Source: Monosporascus cannonballus
Taxonomy: Eukaryota; Ascomycota; Sordariomycetes; Xylariales
Reading direction: 5' to 3'
DNA length: 64,000 bases
Assembly: GCA_004154925.1 (NCBI GenBank)
Contig: QJNS01000711.1
Location: 1-64,000, forward strand
Below the pieces are notes generated by a model. That model was not told the origin of the DNA. It ran no database searches and saw only the letters and a list, made by a program, of their open reading frames with translations. Shown piece by piece: positions 1 through 13,907 of the stretch (the stretch's first letter is position 1; every line of letters starts with the position of its first letter). Made by a program: the position numbers and the translations under genes.

Positions 1-816
1 TGGCAACAACGGCGGCAACAACGGTGGCAACAACGGCGGCAACAACGGCGGCAACCAGTGTCTCGACCCTAGCGTGATTGCGACCGGCTCTGCACAAGAT
101 GGCCAGGCGGATGCCGACGCTGGCCAATCCCCCTCATTGACGTGAGCGCAAATCATCTCCCACTATGACATATTACGAGTTTACTAAGAGTGTACAGCGA
201 TGATGCGAACTTCATCAACTTCTGCCAAGGCAAGACAATCACGAACGGTATCCAAGAGAGGGGCGGCTCATGTAACCCGATCCGTGAGTACATTCATTCG
301 CTCGAGTTGGACTCAGGCGGATGGATATCTAACTTGCTTGCAGCTATGGGAGATATGCCCGCAACAAACACCATGATCTCGGGTATACTGCTAAACCCTC
401 AACATAACGACGATCTTCCTGAGAATACCGACTTCGACATTCAGGTCCAGATTAACAACCTTGACGCCGGAACCTTTACCAACCCTGACAACACGTACTA
501 TGCCGCACCTCAACAACTGAACAACCAGGGTCAAGTCATCGGCCATACTCATGTTACCGTCCAGGATCTCGGAAACTCGCTCAACCCTTCGCGGCCCCCG
601 GATGCGTCACAGTTCGTTTTTTTCAAGGGCATCAACGACGCTGGCAACGGGCAGGGCCTCCTATCCGCTACCGTCACCGGTGGTCTTCCTGCTGGAAACT
701 ACCGCGTCTGCACCATGACTTCTGCTTCGAACCATCAGCCTGTTCTGATGCCTGTTGCTCAGCGCGGAGCCCAAGACGATTGCCAGAAGTTCACCGTCGG
801 CGCCAATAACGGCGGC

Positions 817-853
<37 letters not shown>

Positions 854-1663
854 GTAACAACGGCGGCAACAACGGTGGCAACAACGGCGGCAACAACGGT
901 GGCAACAACGGTGGCAACAACGGTGGCAACAACGGCGGCAACCAAGGAGGTCAGTAAACTCTGTCGACTTAATTCGACTCAATTTGCAACTCGTTTAACG
1001 GCTCGAGTCCGCTGTTTTCAACAAGGACGAGATAGAACGACTGGATTCGTTTCGGATAATTAGCTAACATGACGGCGTTGTAGGGAACGGCGGCGGTTTC
1101 GGTGGAGGCTTCGGTGGAGGCAATGGCGGCTTTGGCGGTGGTTTCGGCAACGGAGGTTTCGGCGGTGAGTAGTGCTCGGCTATCTGCCAGCAAACGATCC
1201 CCTTTTAGGTCTTTCGTTCTGGGACTAGCCCGGAACGTCTATTCCCATTTACTCCCCCTTCGTTTTTGTTTTCACTGCGCGGTGTGCTTTTGCTAATCCC
1301 CCCCCCCCCTAAGAAGGCCAACAAGGTAATGATGCTAACGGTGCCAATGCCCAGGCTTTGGGAGGAGAGCGGCCTGAGATAACGTCTTCCAATGACCCTC
1401 GAAGGCCTTTTACCGTGTAAGTAGATTCCCTCTTACTCACCACATCCGGTCTCCGCACAGCGTGTCCCGACAAAAGCCGCAACGCGAATAGATCCGCTGA
1501 CCTCACTCCTTCTAGCGAGGGTAACACTTTCACCTCGGAAGACGCGGCGAAGCAACGCGCCTGCGACATCCAAAGAAACCGATGTAACGATGCCGCCAAC
1601 TCTGGAGCTGGACACAAGCTCTCCGACTGCGATGCCCAGATGAAGACCTGCTTGTCGTCATAG
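1..1663 (+). CDS. Secreted Asn/Gly-rich conserved fungal protein (5' truncated by window)
   Basis: Spliced model: <1..141, 189..283, 344..949, 1084..1164, 1317..1416, 1516..1663. All junctions are GT-AG and keep frame. The gene starts upstream of the window. The first exon is a GGNN tandem repeat followed by a QCLDPS segment. The conserved core begins near NFINFC, carries GSCNPIPMGDMP across intron 2, and continues through GHTHVTVQD, FFKGINDAG and NHQPVLMPVAQRGAQDDC. It is followed by long Asn and GGNN runs, a Gly/Phe-rich exon (GGGFGGGFGGG), and a Cys-containing tail (ACDIQRNRC, SDCDAQMKTC). From memory, proteins with this core are widespread secreted proteins of Pezizomycotina, often mislabelled 'ribosomal protein s17'; no enzymatic function is known to me. 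The low-complexity arms suggest a wall-associated or extracellular role (inference). Intron 4 contains a C9 run before its acceptor. Confidence is high for the gene and moderate for each junction. Confidence 0.85.
804..945 (+). repeat. In-frame Asn / GGNN tandem repeat
   Basis: An AAC run gives about 12 consecutive Asn codons, followed by a 12-bp GGYGGYAACAAC unit encoding GGNN repeated about eight times. The same unit opens the window (1-56) on the other side of the conserved core of the same gene. The units differ only by synonymous C/T changes, as expected for a recently expanded coding minisatellite. Confidence 0.9.
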
Positions 1664-3902
1664 TCCGCCGTGGGACCCGCCTGGAAGCGCCGTCTCCGGC
1701 TTGGATTTATTAGAGTCGGCGCCGCAATGTACAATTATTAGAGGTGATTGGGGTGGAGAACTACAATCTAATGAGTCTTCCCACTTCTTAGTTGTTTCCT
1801 CCCGTTGTTCATGTATTTAGACGTTCTTTCCTTCCCGCCAGATGCCCATGGCCATTTCGTCGTCTCCTTTCCTTGCAATACGCGAAGTGGAGTGGGTTGG
1901 GTATATAGCATGAAAGAAATGGGACACGTTTTTGAAAAATAGGACATGTCGGCAGTCGTAGTGATTTTCGTTAAGAAGTTGAAAGGATTGAAAAGGGCTT
2001 GATTGTGGCCCTGGGTTACAAGGACAAAAGGGGTGACAGCCTACTATTTGGCTGTTCCCACTTACAGTTATAGATGAGCATCTTAGAACACAACTCAGAC
2101 TGAAGAATTGTAACCACTTTGTCCATAAAACATATGTAAATGCCCAATTATAAGATGATCCAGTCGGACTGTCGTGTTGAACCGCCAGAGACCCGAACTT
2201 CGTTCATTCATGATGTGCAGAGGGACCCATCAGCAGCACACTGGCCCAGATGAGCAGCTATAGTCTGTAGAAAACCTAACGCGGGTTTCAAACCGGCGGG
2301 ACCGCAGCGTCATACAGTTTCCCGTGAGACGCCACGTGGAGGCAGCTGGCACCGAACTTCGACAGGTCCCGCGGCGGCCTATCTGTGACAGCAATGCGAC
2401 GGCGAGGCGTCTCGGCCCCCTGTTTTGTCCACCCGTCCGCCGCAGCGAGGCCGTGCATGCGCCGCGTAGGTGGCGGCGCGCCCCCCCTATAACCAACCGT
2501 ACCTGGTTGCATAAAGGATGGAGGAGCCCCACGTTCATTACCTAAGACCTACCCGAACGACGGAATATTAAAGGTGTTATGTTATATGCATATGCACTGT
2601 GCGTACGCCGTCAGCCTCTGTGCGGTTGCTCGTCAGGAGCTTGATAGATAGCTGGCTTTTCATCCATTCATTCGGCGGGGCGTCGATCCGACTGCACTCC
2701 GGCCTAAAGGAGCAACCCGGGCATCCCATGATCTGCTGCTCTGGTATTGTGTCGCCGCCGGCGATCATGTCTCGTGTGCGTATGGTAGGGACCGGAGATG
2801 GTCAGCTAGTGAGTGAGGTACATAGCAGGCTTTCCTCCTCCAAAGATGCGTCGTTGTTATGGGGACAGAGAGATGCTGCCCCCAGGTACATTGTGCCTGT
2901 AATCTGGCATGCGATTGACTTTAATCGGTTGTGCCATTTCTGCAGCCGCCGTACTTTCAACATAGGTGCTCCAAATCTCTTGGTCCTCTTCCTTCGTACC
3001 TCTGGTCTTCGGGTTTCCTCGTCGTTACTCTTACCACGCCTATATATTCTTCGTCAACATCAAGCTTCTCAGTCCGTACACTTACGTATCCTGATAAAGA
3101 GCGAACAGGGATGCTGGTGCCAGAAGAATACCGACCCGCTGGCATCGGTTCTAACGAATTGGTGTGCCTTTGGCGTCTCCGCGTCCTCTGCGAGCCTCCT
3201 CGCCAACGGAGCAGTCTTCATTTTGAACACTGAGATCCCCGGGCAAAGAAATGAGCCCGCTGAAATAAATGCCCGTCAGCTCCTCTGACTCCCACTTCGA
3301 TTGAGGCGACAGTTGATTCACATGCTATTTAACCCCCCTTCCCCTGAACTGCGGTAGCCGCGACACTGCCGCCTCTTGGCTCCGCAGTTTGTCACCCGAA
3401 GCGTTGACCCCCTTTAGGAAGAAATTACATATACCTCCCGCGGTGCGTGTGCACAACAACATGCATTTCCACTCACGGAACACCCACATATGACAGAGAA
3501 ACCCACAATACGGACACTCGATAGAGCGAGGATAATGGCGCTGAACAAGAGATCGTTTTCATATGCCGGTATCTATTTCTCCATCCTGCTAGATCCGGAA
3601 GATTTTATGTAATGCTCGTACGATGCTCTCATATGCCGGCGCCCGTACATAAAAGGAGCCCAGCTCGTTGCCCAGTGCTCAAACTGGTGCTTAAGAAAGG
3701 AATATTCGACACCACCCCTCGGTCTGCCTTTTCGATACTCGGTAACCCCTACCCCTACAGGGTTCTACACCCCGCTCTCCTTTGGTGTCTAGATGTATGT
3801 ACATGTGTATACGTGTCATAACGAATGTACCCATGTTGTCCCTGGAACCTCTTTCTCTCTCCCCTCGCGACCTCTGGATCTCCCCTACGAGCCCCACCAT
3901 GC
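1664..3902. other. Intergenic, no gene recognised
   Basis: This is about 2.2 kb between the secreted-protein gene and the GH12 gene. A 229-codon frame (2,599-3,288 +) overlaps other open frames of similar length on both strands. It shows no recognisable motif or codon bias, so I do not call it. No tRNA-like B box or obvious repeat was seen. Confidence 0.6.
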
Positions 3903-5156
3903 TCACACATTGATCTCGAGGGCGACGACGGCCTTCATCTCGGAGTTCCCGTAGAAGATCTCGGTGCCGGCGTTGCCCACGTTGACGTAGTCGGCGTCGC
4001 GGATGTAGCCCCTGGCGGCCATGACGCCGAGCCAGTCGCGCAGGTCGCCCTCGAAGACGCCGCCGAAGGGGGACTCGGGGAGCGCGCTGCGTACCGTGAC
4101 GCCGTTGCCCGGGTTCTTGCCCTCGTACAGCTTGAACGTCGTGCCGTAGAGGTCGAACGTCGCCACGGGGCCCTGCGAGTACCCGATCGGCACCTGCCCG
4201 CCCCAGATCTTGATCCAGAGCATGAACTCCGACGTCGCCGTCGAGCCCGTGTCGCCCGCGCTCGGGGCCGTGACGAAGTCGAAGACGTTGGCGCCTGGAC
4301 GATATCGGTGGCGCGTGTTAGAAGGAGACGTATGTATAAAGGCAAGGAGATTCATAGATCGTTGGGGGAGGAGGAGGTGTTAAATCGAGATTTTACCTTT
4401 GAACTCGCCGCTGCTCTTGCGCTCCCACTGGAAGTACGCGGGGATCGAGGTTACGTCCCGGAACCGCTTCCCGAGATTCTTGCAGATGCCGATGTTGGAG
4501 TAGCCCTTGCAGTCGTCCTCAGTGTCTGCGAGGCGCTGGATGTCGGTGACGCTGGTATACCGGACCTGCTGTGTGCCGTCGGCGGCCTCAAGCACGCTCT
4601 CATAGTTGGTGCACTGCTGCCCCACCATTAGGTCCGCGTTGTACATGGCGTTACTGACGATCCACGGGTAGCCCGGCATGATCTTGCGGTCCGAGTTCCC
4701 GCACAGGTTGGTCGCCGCCGGTCCGTCCGCCACCACGGTTGCATCCCCGGTCGGGGACAGCGGCGCCGTGGACGATCGATAGACAGCCCCCGTGCTGGAT
4801 TCTGCTTGCGTCGACTCCTCGGTGCTTGTCGGTACCGTTGCGGTTATCTCGGACGGTGCGCCTTCACTTGGCTCACTTAGCGGAGAGCTTGAGGCCTGAG
4901 ACGATATCTCGAAGGATATTTGGCTGGAGACCATGCTATACAGCGTTGTCGAATCCACAGTAGGGATCTGGGTGGTCTCCGTCAAGCTGCTCGGGGCGGC
5001 TGAGGTCTCGCTTGGCACCACGACCACCGTGCTGGGAGCCAATGTCACCGTGTGGGTGATGGTTACAAGGCGTGTGCTGCACCTCTCCCGCTTGGAGAGA
5101 CCATGGGCGGTCAGAGGGCTCAAGGCCAGGAGAAAGAACGTATAGGCCAGCATCAT
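3903..5156 (-). CDS. Secreted glycoside hydrolase family 12 endoglucanase/xyloglucanase
   Basis: Two exons, complement(3903..4294, 4397..5156), encode 383 aa. The intron of 102 bp has donor GTAAAA and acceptor CAG. The start is the first of two adjacent ATGs (5156/5153) because it begins a clean signal peptide (MMLAYTFFLLALSPLTAHG). Residues about 30-147 are a Ser/Thr/Pro-rich, probably O-glycosylated stretch. The GH12 domain runs from NLCGN (about 150) to the C-terminus. It includes the WIVSNAMYN substrate strand, the nucleophile Glu275 in SEFMLWI and the acid/base Glu364 in NAGTEIF. Family members hydrolyse beta-1,4-glucan or xyloglucan outside the cell by a retaining mechanism. No carbohydrate-binding module is visible. 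The long linker at the N-terminal side without an attached module is unusual. The antisense frame 3,825-4,631 is a shadow. Confidence 0.88.
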
Positions 5157-6959
5157 AGAATCGAGCAGAACAGCAAAAGAGTAAACGAGTGAAAGGAAAG
5201 AGAGTATTTGCAGTAAGGCGGGCTTGCTGTGAAAGCCGAGCAAAGAGCGAATGAAGGTAAGGAAATGGCTGGTGCTCACGAAGAAGAAATAGCCCCTGGC
5301 TGCTCGAAGGAGTGGAAGGCAAGACCTCAAAAGAGCGAACAACAAGAATATAAATATGCCAGGTCGAGAGTCTCGGGACAACACGCTAGCTACGCCGGCT
5401 GTAAGAGAAGGTGTCCGGCCATGCGGGTAAGAGAAAGGACTGAGTCGTGTGCGCTGTTTTTTTCATTTATCCAACTTGCCATGACTCGCAAACTTACATC
5501 TGGAGCTTGAGGAGGCACCACTCAGTTGCGCGCCTACTGCATGCTAATGGCTTCGTCAGCCAGCCGTAAAGATGGCGGGAATTTGGATGATTGTTTCATG
5601 TTTCAAGGAGATGATAAGCGGATCGTCAAGGATGCTGAGGCGCCGGTTTTTCATCGCTCACTTGCTCGCTCTCTTTGTCCGGCTGAGAGACACGGGGGCT
5701 GCAGTTGGTGGCGTCTGCCGGCCTAGGGAGTATAAGCCGGGGCCCACCAGCACGGCAAAAAGGGGGAGCCGTACTGGCGGCATGTGATCCCCGTGGCTGT
5801 TGGCGGTGGGCTAATGTCAGGGGGTTAGCCTAGACCTGACGACCCGAGGCCCGTGGTCGGGTGGTCGGCAGTCCCAAGAAACCGAAAGCGAAGCTTCTTT
5901 CCAACGTTCAACAGAGCGGCTCAGCGCATCCAAGCCAGCCAATGAAACCGGCGCTATGGAATAGCCCTCGTGAGACTTCGCAGTAGCTCCGTCTCACCCT
6001 CTGCAGGAGTAGTATTAATTCCCCCATTGCGCACGCTGTGTAGTACAGATACATAAGACAGGCGCACATGGCCGCAGGCAGAGGCACAACTTGATCAGTC
6101 AACTTTTGCTCCTATGAGTCTCCGTGTTTGCGTATGACAAAGCATTCCTGCCCAAGCCGATATCATCCAGCGACAGGCCTGATCCTAGTCGAAGATACGT
6201 CCGCATTCCGAGCTGCAATTCTGATTAGGACAGGCTACAAAATGTGCGATTACACAGCAGGCCGGAGGTAGAAGGGAGGTTTCGGAGATGACCACTGTGT
6301 ACCGTTGCTCGTTCACTCCTCGGCGGTTTTCGAAAGCCAACCGCATCCAACAAGGCTCTAGGAGATTATTCAACCCACGTGGACATGCACGCTTGTCGAT
6401 ATCAGAGCCTCCCAGCGATAACATGATTGACAAGGCGGGAGAGGCATATGCTTGTTGCCGCTTCAAACTACTACCTATAAGCGTCCGGATATCAAAGAGC
6501 TTGGCTCGAAGATAATTGGCTTGCATTCTACAACCACCCGCCCATGGACACTTCTTCGTAAACGTAGATTCCAATGCGCCTCAGACTGGCTCTAATATGG
6601 GACAGCAGATGGGAATTCCGCAAGAGACACTGCCCGTTCCTCGATGTAAAGCCATTGACACTCTCTTTCTATAGATCTACAGTCTATTTTTCGGTGGAAC
6701 AAAGAAAGAGGGCCATCAAACGACGTATCTCGAATTTGGGACAAAGGTCACTGATCATTGCATATTGTAGTATAGAGAAGGATTTTAAGGGGCATAGAAC
6801 TATAATCTCAGTGCTAGGAGGAAAATGATGACGGTTCATATCACATCATAACAGTAAGTAAGATGGATGAGACAAATTCTACGTTACCCAATAACTGTGC
6901 AGTAGGCACCCGCTCTATAGTAAACGGCCCCGTACTCACACCCGCGTAGCATTTCACTT
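5157..6959. other. Intergenic, promoter of GH12 gene and transition to AT isochore
   Basis: The GH12 upstream region comes first, followed by about 1.6 kb with only short overlapping frames and no recognisable product. Base composition is ordinary until about 6,960, where it becomes abruptly AT-rich within a few dozen bases. Confidence 0.6.
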
Positions 6960-9900
6960 ACCTCAGCTAGCTCAGGCCTCCCTGGCTCGTTTTCCCAATT
7001 TCTTCAAAGTTATTCAAATATTACTCCATAATGTTAAATATTAACCAATTAAATCCCAAATCTCCGTAACGAATTAAGCCTGAATTGTAATTATACGAAA
7101 AAAAGTTCCGTTTTATAAATTTACTTCTTAAAAAATAAAAATTATAATAACTTAATAATAATACGTTTATATATATATATATATATATATACGATTATTT
7201 TAATTATGGCTTATTATTAATATTACGATAATTTTGAATAGGATTTATTTGTTATTTTTAAAATTTAACGTATTTAGCAATTATAAGTTAACCTCGTTCC
7301 GTTATTATTTTCCCTTTTAAAATACGATAAATTCGAATTTTTTTAATTTTATTATGCGAACCCAGAAAAATAAGATATACGTATACGTATTTTAGTATTT
7401 TAGCAAAAATGACGGACGGACATAGGATTTAAAAGTTTTATTCGTAATTGGATTTTATGCGATAATAATTAAATAATTAATTTAACCGTTAAAATTAAAC
7501 GTTTAATTAATATATTAAAAAAACAATTACGTAATAAGTTAATAGTATGCAAAAATTAATAAATGTTTATAACTTTTATTAATTAGAACTTCATTATCCG
7601 TAAATACTATAATATATTATATAAGAAATTTGTAATTTTTGTAAAAAGGCTTGGATTTTACCGTCCGTTAAAAAAGGTATTATTCGAAATTAAAATAATT
7701 TATATTGTTTTGGATAAAAGTTAATGTTTTATAAAAACGCTTACTTTTAATTAGTTTAACCTTTTAAATTAGGTAATTATATGCCTAAAGAAAAAAAATA
7801 ATTATATAACATAAAACAAAAAACCAAACGGTTTCGTATTAATAATAATCCGGATATTTTTATATATCTTTTTTTTATAATCTTAATTATTGTAATTAAG
7901 ATAATTTCCAAAATTAACGGCAATTCTTTACTTTATTTATTAAGTAAATTTTTATTATTTTCGGGTTTATTAAGAAATAGTATTAATATATTAAAAAGGT
8001 TGTGTATTTACGAAAATTATTATACGTTAAATAAAAATATAATTCGATTAATAAAAAAATTACAATAACGGTATTAATTCTTTTATAATAATATAATTTT
8101 AATTAAAATAGAATATATTTTATAATTCGGTATAATAGAACTATATCGTATTTTAATACGATAATATTAATATTTAAAATTATATTCGTAATATAACATT
8201 TCGATACGGTATCGTTAAATAGAATATTATTATCGTTTTTGCCTATTATTGCAGCCGTATTGCTAAAGAAAAATTAAGGTAATTTATATTCTAACTTAAT
8301 TAATATTATAAAATAAAATAGTTTTATGAAATATTATAATAATATTTAGTATTATTTAATATTTTTTGTTAATTCGTAATTAATATTATTCAGATTTTAT
8401 TTTTAGCTTTTATTAATATATTTTGTAAACGTAATAAATAAAAGTTTTCTAATTTCCCTAAATTAAAACGTATATCGTATAATAAATGTTATTTGATTTT
8501 ATTAAATATAATTAACGAAAATAAAGGCATTATCGACCGTATTTATAACGTTTATCGAAAATTTTTCTAGAAAATATGTAAATTTAAAAAAAATCCTATT
8601 AATTTTCGGAGCGTTTTTGCTTTATTTATAACAATTAGAAAATAATTAGTTATATTTGGAAACTATAGGTTAATTAAGCTAAAATAACCGATTTATACGA
8701 TAAAAAACGGTAATTTCTTTTTATTTTTATTTTATTTTATATATAATTAAATTTTTTACTAATATTTACATATATTTATTAGCTCCATAATATAGCCGGG
8801 ACGTATAAAACATAAATAATTTTAAAAATGAATTACTAATTTTTAAATAAGATAATGTAATTATATTAAAAATTGTTTAAATTTCATTTTTTCGAATTTT
8901 TTATTTTTTATATACAAATATTTGTATATTTGTATTATCTTTATAGAAATTATATACCCGACATAAACTATTTATAATAAAAGTATTTAATATATATAAA
9001 ATTTTCCAGAATATCTTAATCGAAAACCTTTTTTCCAAAACCGAATTTATCGAATTTATAAAATACATATATTCTCGGTTAACCGTTACCGAATTTGAAT
9101 TTATCGCGTATAAGGTAATTTTTAAATATATTAGTTGTGCCGGATAAATAAGAAAGGTATTACGAGATCTTAATTAGGACATATTAATAAATAAGGATTT
9201 TTCCCACAAAAATCTTTTGTTATTATTTGCTAATAATATGTTACCTAATAACATAAACAATTTAACAAATAGTTCGTAAATATTTTATTTTTTAATTCGA
9301 AAATATAACTTATTTATATTATTTTTTAGATAACGTAATTTTGATTAAAATATATCGAATAAGACCTTTTTATCGAATAAGTACGAGGCTGGAAATATTT
9401 TTAATACGGTCGATATTTTATAAAGCGATAACTTTTTTAATTTTATTAAAGATAATAGTTAACCGTTAATCGATATCGTTTTTATCAATAAAGAATTTCG
9501 AAATTATTGTCGTTTTTTTAAAAAAACTTAAATTTATTTATGTTTTTTATATATTATACGATATAACGATATTAATTATATTAAACTGTTAATACCGATA
9601 TTATTATTATTTTATAAGGCCGGTTAATTTAATTATAATTAAAAAAATTTTATTTTTATTAGATATTACGTTTTATAATATTAGATTAAGTATTTATTAA
9701 TTTGATTTTAATATTAAGTTTAGTTTCGACAAAATTTAGGGAAAAAACATAAAAAATATTAAATCGAAAAAGCGAATATTATAATCCATAAGTTGCTACC
9801 GAATTCCGCCGGTCGAAAAATAATATATATAATATTAATATTATTTTTTCTGAAATTCGTTTTTAATTAAGTACTATATTTTTTATAATGCAAATTTTAT

Positions 9901-12900
9901 GCCCGTTATATTTTTTCGCAAAATAAATATTATATTATTCGGGATTTTCGTAATAAGATTTTCGAACACATTTGTATTTTATTTCGGAATTTTTAATTTA
10001 TTAAAAGATATCCGTTTCGGATTTAAAAAAATAATTAAAAAACCGAAAATATTTTGGTCACGGATTATAAAATTATAGAAATTAAGTTTATCCATTTTAA
10101 TAATATCGTATTTATTATTAATAACGTGAGTAAATTTAATTAATTAAATAAAACAAAATACGAAAATTAATTTATAAATAACTTTAACGTTATTATTTAA
10201 AACATTTTTAATATTAAATTTATTAAAGATAATTTAGTTTTAGATATATATAATATTATATATACGGAAACAAATTATGATTTTATGGTATAAATTGTCG
10301 ATAATTTAATTAATAATCTTAATTAAAGTAACTTATTATTATTTTCGTTATTATTAAATAAGCAAAATAAGGTTTTATCAGACAAAAATTAACCGTTAAT
10401 ATATTTTTTTATTTTTTTAATTTTTTATATTTTCCTTTATATAATATAATACTTATATTATAATTTTAATATTAATATACTTCTATTATTTATATAGTCG
10501 TAATTAATTAATTTCGAGATCGTTTTATATATTATTACAATTATTTAATTATTATAATAATATAATTTATTTATTTCCGATAATAAAATTATAAATAAAA
10601 AATAATATTATATAATACGGTACGCGATATAATTATTAACGAAACTAATATAAATAATTAAATTTATAATTTACGTAATTTTAATTAATTATATTTTAAT
10701 TCAATATTTTATTTTTCGTAAAATTATATAAAAATATTATATTATTTATAGCTAAATATAATGCATAATTTCGAATTAATTAATATAATCCGTTTATAAT
10801 TAATTTATTAATTAATATTTTTAAGTATTTTTTAAGATTTTTTCTTTTTGTTTTGCCTTTTTTCTCACGTTATTATGATTTGTATATTAATAATTTTTTT
10901 TACGTTTTCGAGTTTCAAAATTTTGTTTATTTTAAGCGCAATATTTACGTTTAAATCCTTTTGAAAATTTTTATTCGGATAATATAATAATGCCAAACAT
11001 TTAAGGATTACGTATAAATATTTTTTGCCATATTTTTATATATAATTTATACATTTATTACTTGCATAATTCCGTAAATTATAACATCTATAAAATAATT
11101 ATATAATAAATATTTTCTGGCCAGGCAGCTTAATTTATAAAGTTATAAACCTTTTTTCGCATCGTTTATATAATACTCGGTTTATGTAATTTTTTTATTA
11201 AATTACGAATACCATAATTAATTAAAAATCCGTAATTATTTTAATAATTTAATAACTTATTAGGCTGATAAAATATATTATAATATAAATTTTATTCTGC
11301 CAATTATTATTACGAAAAATATTTTAAATTATATTATTAATATTTAATATTTATATAAATGCCGTATTTTTTCGTAATAAAACGTTATATTTATAATATA
11401 TACCTGGTCTTTGGAATCGATTATGTATAATATGTATTTTTTGTAAAAAATATTTTATATCTTAAAATAATTAAATATTATTTAATCAATACGAAAATAT
11501 TTTAATCGGGATTACGCCGTTAGTTTCGCTTTATTATAGATTATTTTAATATAGATTCCGGCTGTTTTTTAGTTAAAGATTTTATTATTTATCTTTAAGA
11601 TTATTTTTTAAAGGTTGGTTATTCTCCGAAAGTAAGCCATTTTTCGGAGGCAAATTATTTTTTGAGGATATTATTAATAAATTTAATTTTTGTGGCCGAG
11701 TAAATAAGGTTTTTTGAGTTTATTCGGGATATATTATTAAGAATTATAATAAAAATTATATATATTATATCGCTAAAACATTTATCCATTTTTATAATAT
11801 TATAAAATATATAAAATTATAGATTATAATATGGATTTTAGATATTAAATAATAATAATAATTAATAATTATTATAGCGTAAATAATATAATTTTATATA
11901 TTAAAATATAATAAATATTTAAGATTATAAAAAATTATAATTAAGTAAATAATATTAATTACATATTAAATAATTATAATAATTATATTTAATATGTATT
12001 TAATCGAAATAGTTTTATGAATTATACTAAAAGTTTTATAACAAAATATAAATCTTATAGAATTTATATATAGTTATTAAGTTTTTTTATATATTATTAT
12101 TTCGTTATTTAAAAAATAATATGAATTTTTTTATTTATATTTAATAACTTATATAAATTCAATAATTTATATATTTATAATTACCTAATTCTAAAATTTA
12201 TATATATATTAATTTTAAATATTTATATTATTTTAAAATAATTTTATAATTTATTAATTATTTGTAAATTATATATATATATTATAAACCTTTATATATT
12301 TCTTATTAATATTAATAATATATTTTATAATTTTTATTTATATTTCTAATTTTAATTCAGCCGGATTTATATTAGTAAGCTTATAATATTATTAAAGTTT
12401 TTAATTTTAATTATTTATTTATATATATTTAATATTATATAGTTATTATAATAATATTATTATCGTTTAATAAAGTAAAATACAGTAATTATATTTAAAA
12501 AATATATGATTATTCAATAAAAAATTAAAATATATATAAAAATTATAACGGCGTTAAATTAATTTTTAATACGAATTATATTAATTACGGCGTTATTTTT
12601 CGTAATTTATTTTTTATTATATATATTATTTTTCTAAAGTTTGCCGTAATTTATAAAGTAAATTTTCTTTAAGCCAAATAATTATTTAATGAAGTCCCAA
12701 TATTATAAAGTTTTTATAAGGTAAATTTTATTATTATATATATATAAACGTATATTTTATTAATAATAATTTCGAAATAATACTTAAATATATATTGTAG
12801 GATTTTATTTATATATATATAATTTATAAAAAGTTAATAAAAATATATTTATATATTTTAACGATTTTTAAATCTTATTTTTATTAAACGTTAAAAACGT

Positions 12901-13907
12901 TATTAAATAATATATAATATCATGTGTTTTTTTCTTTATATCAGAATATAATAATAAAATTATCGATACGGATAATACGGATTATTGGATAATAAGTTTT
13001 TAAAATTGCGAAATAAACATTTTTTATATTATAAATTTAACTGGCGCATATTTTTTAAAAGATTATATAATTCGGGCCGTTAGCTATTTTCGAAAATTTA
13101 TAATATATAACGATTTACATAATATGAATAATATTAGAAATATAATAATTTTATGGTTTCGATTAAGAAAAATATAAAACCGCAATATATCTTAAGATAT
13201 ATATTATATGGACGTTATTTTTATAATATTAAACGAAAGAAAAATCAGTAATTATACGTAATTTATTACCGAGCAAATAACTTTATATAAAAATTAGATT
13301 TTTAAATATTGCGACATATTTGATATTAGTATTAAGGATTTCGGCGGTTACCCGGAATATCCGATTATTATTATATTTATATAGGATTTCAATATAAAGA
13401 AATTTTTAGAATTAACTAGAGAAAAAATAAAGAAATTTTTAAAATTAACTAGGGACCTAGTTATGCTAATAAAAAAAACGTGATAAGGGGAAAAAAGTTA
13501 GATCCGGCCGTCCACCTTTATTAAGGAAATTAAAAAAACTTTAATTCGAAAAAAATAATTATTAAAATTTTTAATAAAATAATAATAAGGTATATAAGAG
13601 ATTTTAAAAAATATTAATTAAAACCGTACGTCGATAGATATTAATTTTAGTTATAAAAAAATAAGATTATAAAGCGTAAGTAATAAGAATTTATTATAAA
13701 TTCGAAATCTTAAACGTTTCGAATTAATATTTAAAAAACGGATGTTAAAATAGTTATATTAATAGCGAAAAAATAACTTTTTTGATATTGGCGAAAAATT
13801 ATTTATATTATTTATTTTTCCGTATAATCGATTTTTTACCTTAATTATTTAATTTAAATTAAAATACCTTAAAAGTTAAAAAAGATAAAAATATTTTAAA
13901 AGCTAAT
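6960..13907. other. Left part of the isochore, unassigned transposon debris
   Basis: No intact frame. Near 13,490-13,560 a plus-strand stretch can be read as a basic segment with GRPP, reminiscent of DNA-transposon helix-turn-helix regions, but it is too degraded to assign. A (TA)n microsatellite lies at about 7,168-7,191. No LTR or terminal inverted repeat could be matched by eye. The tract is presumably made of older elements. Confidence 0.5.
7167..7191. repeat. (TA)n microsatellite
   Basis: An uninterrupted alternating T/A run of about 24 bp lies within the AT-rich tract. Confidence 0.85.

Noticed and set aside
661..945. Val/Ala- or Cys-rich minus-strand frames
   Set aside because: Produced by the GGNN minisatellite read on the other strand.
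2599..3288. 229-codon frame in the intergenic region
   Set aside because: No motif, no codon bias and several other long frames overlap it on both strands; could still be examined with transcripts.
3825..4631. 268-codon plus-strand open frame
   Set aside because: Antisense of the GH12 gene; its openness follows from GC-rich third positions of the real gene.
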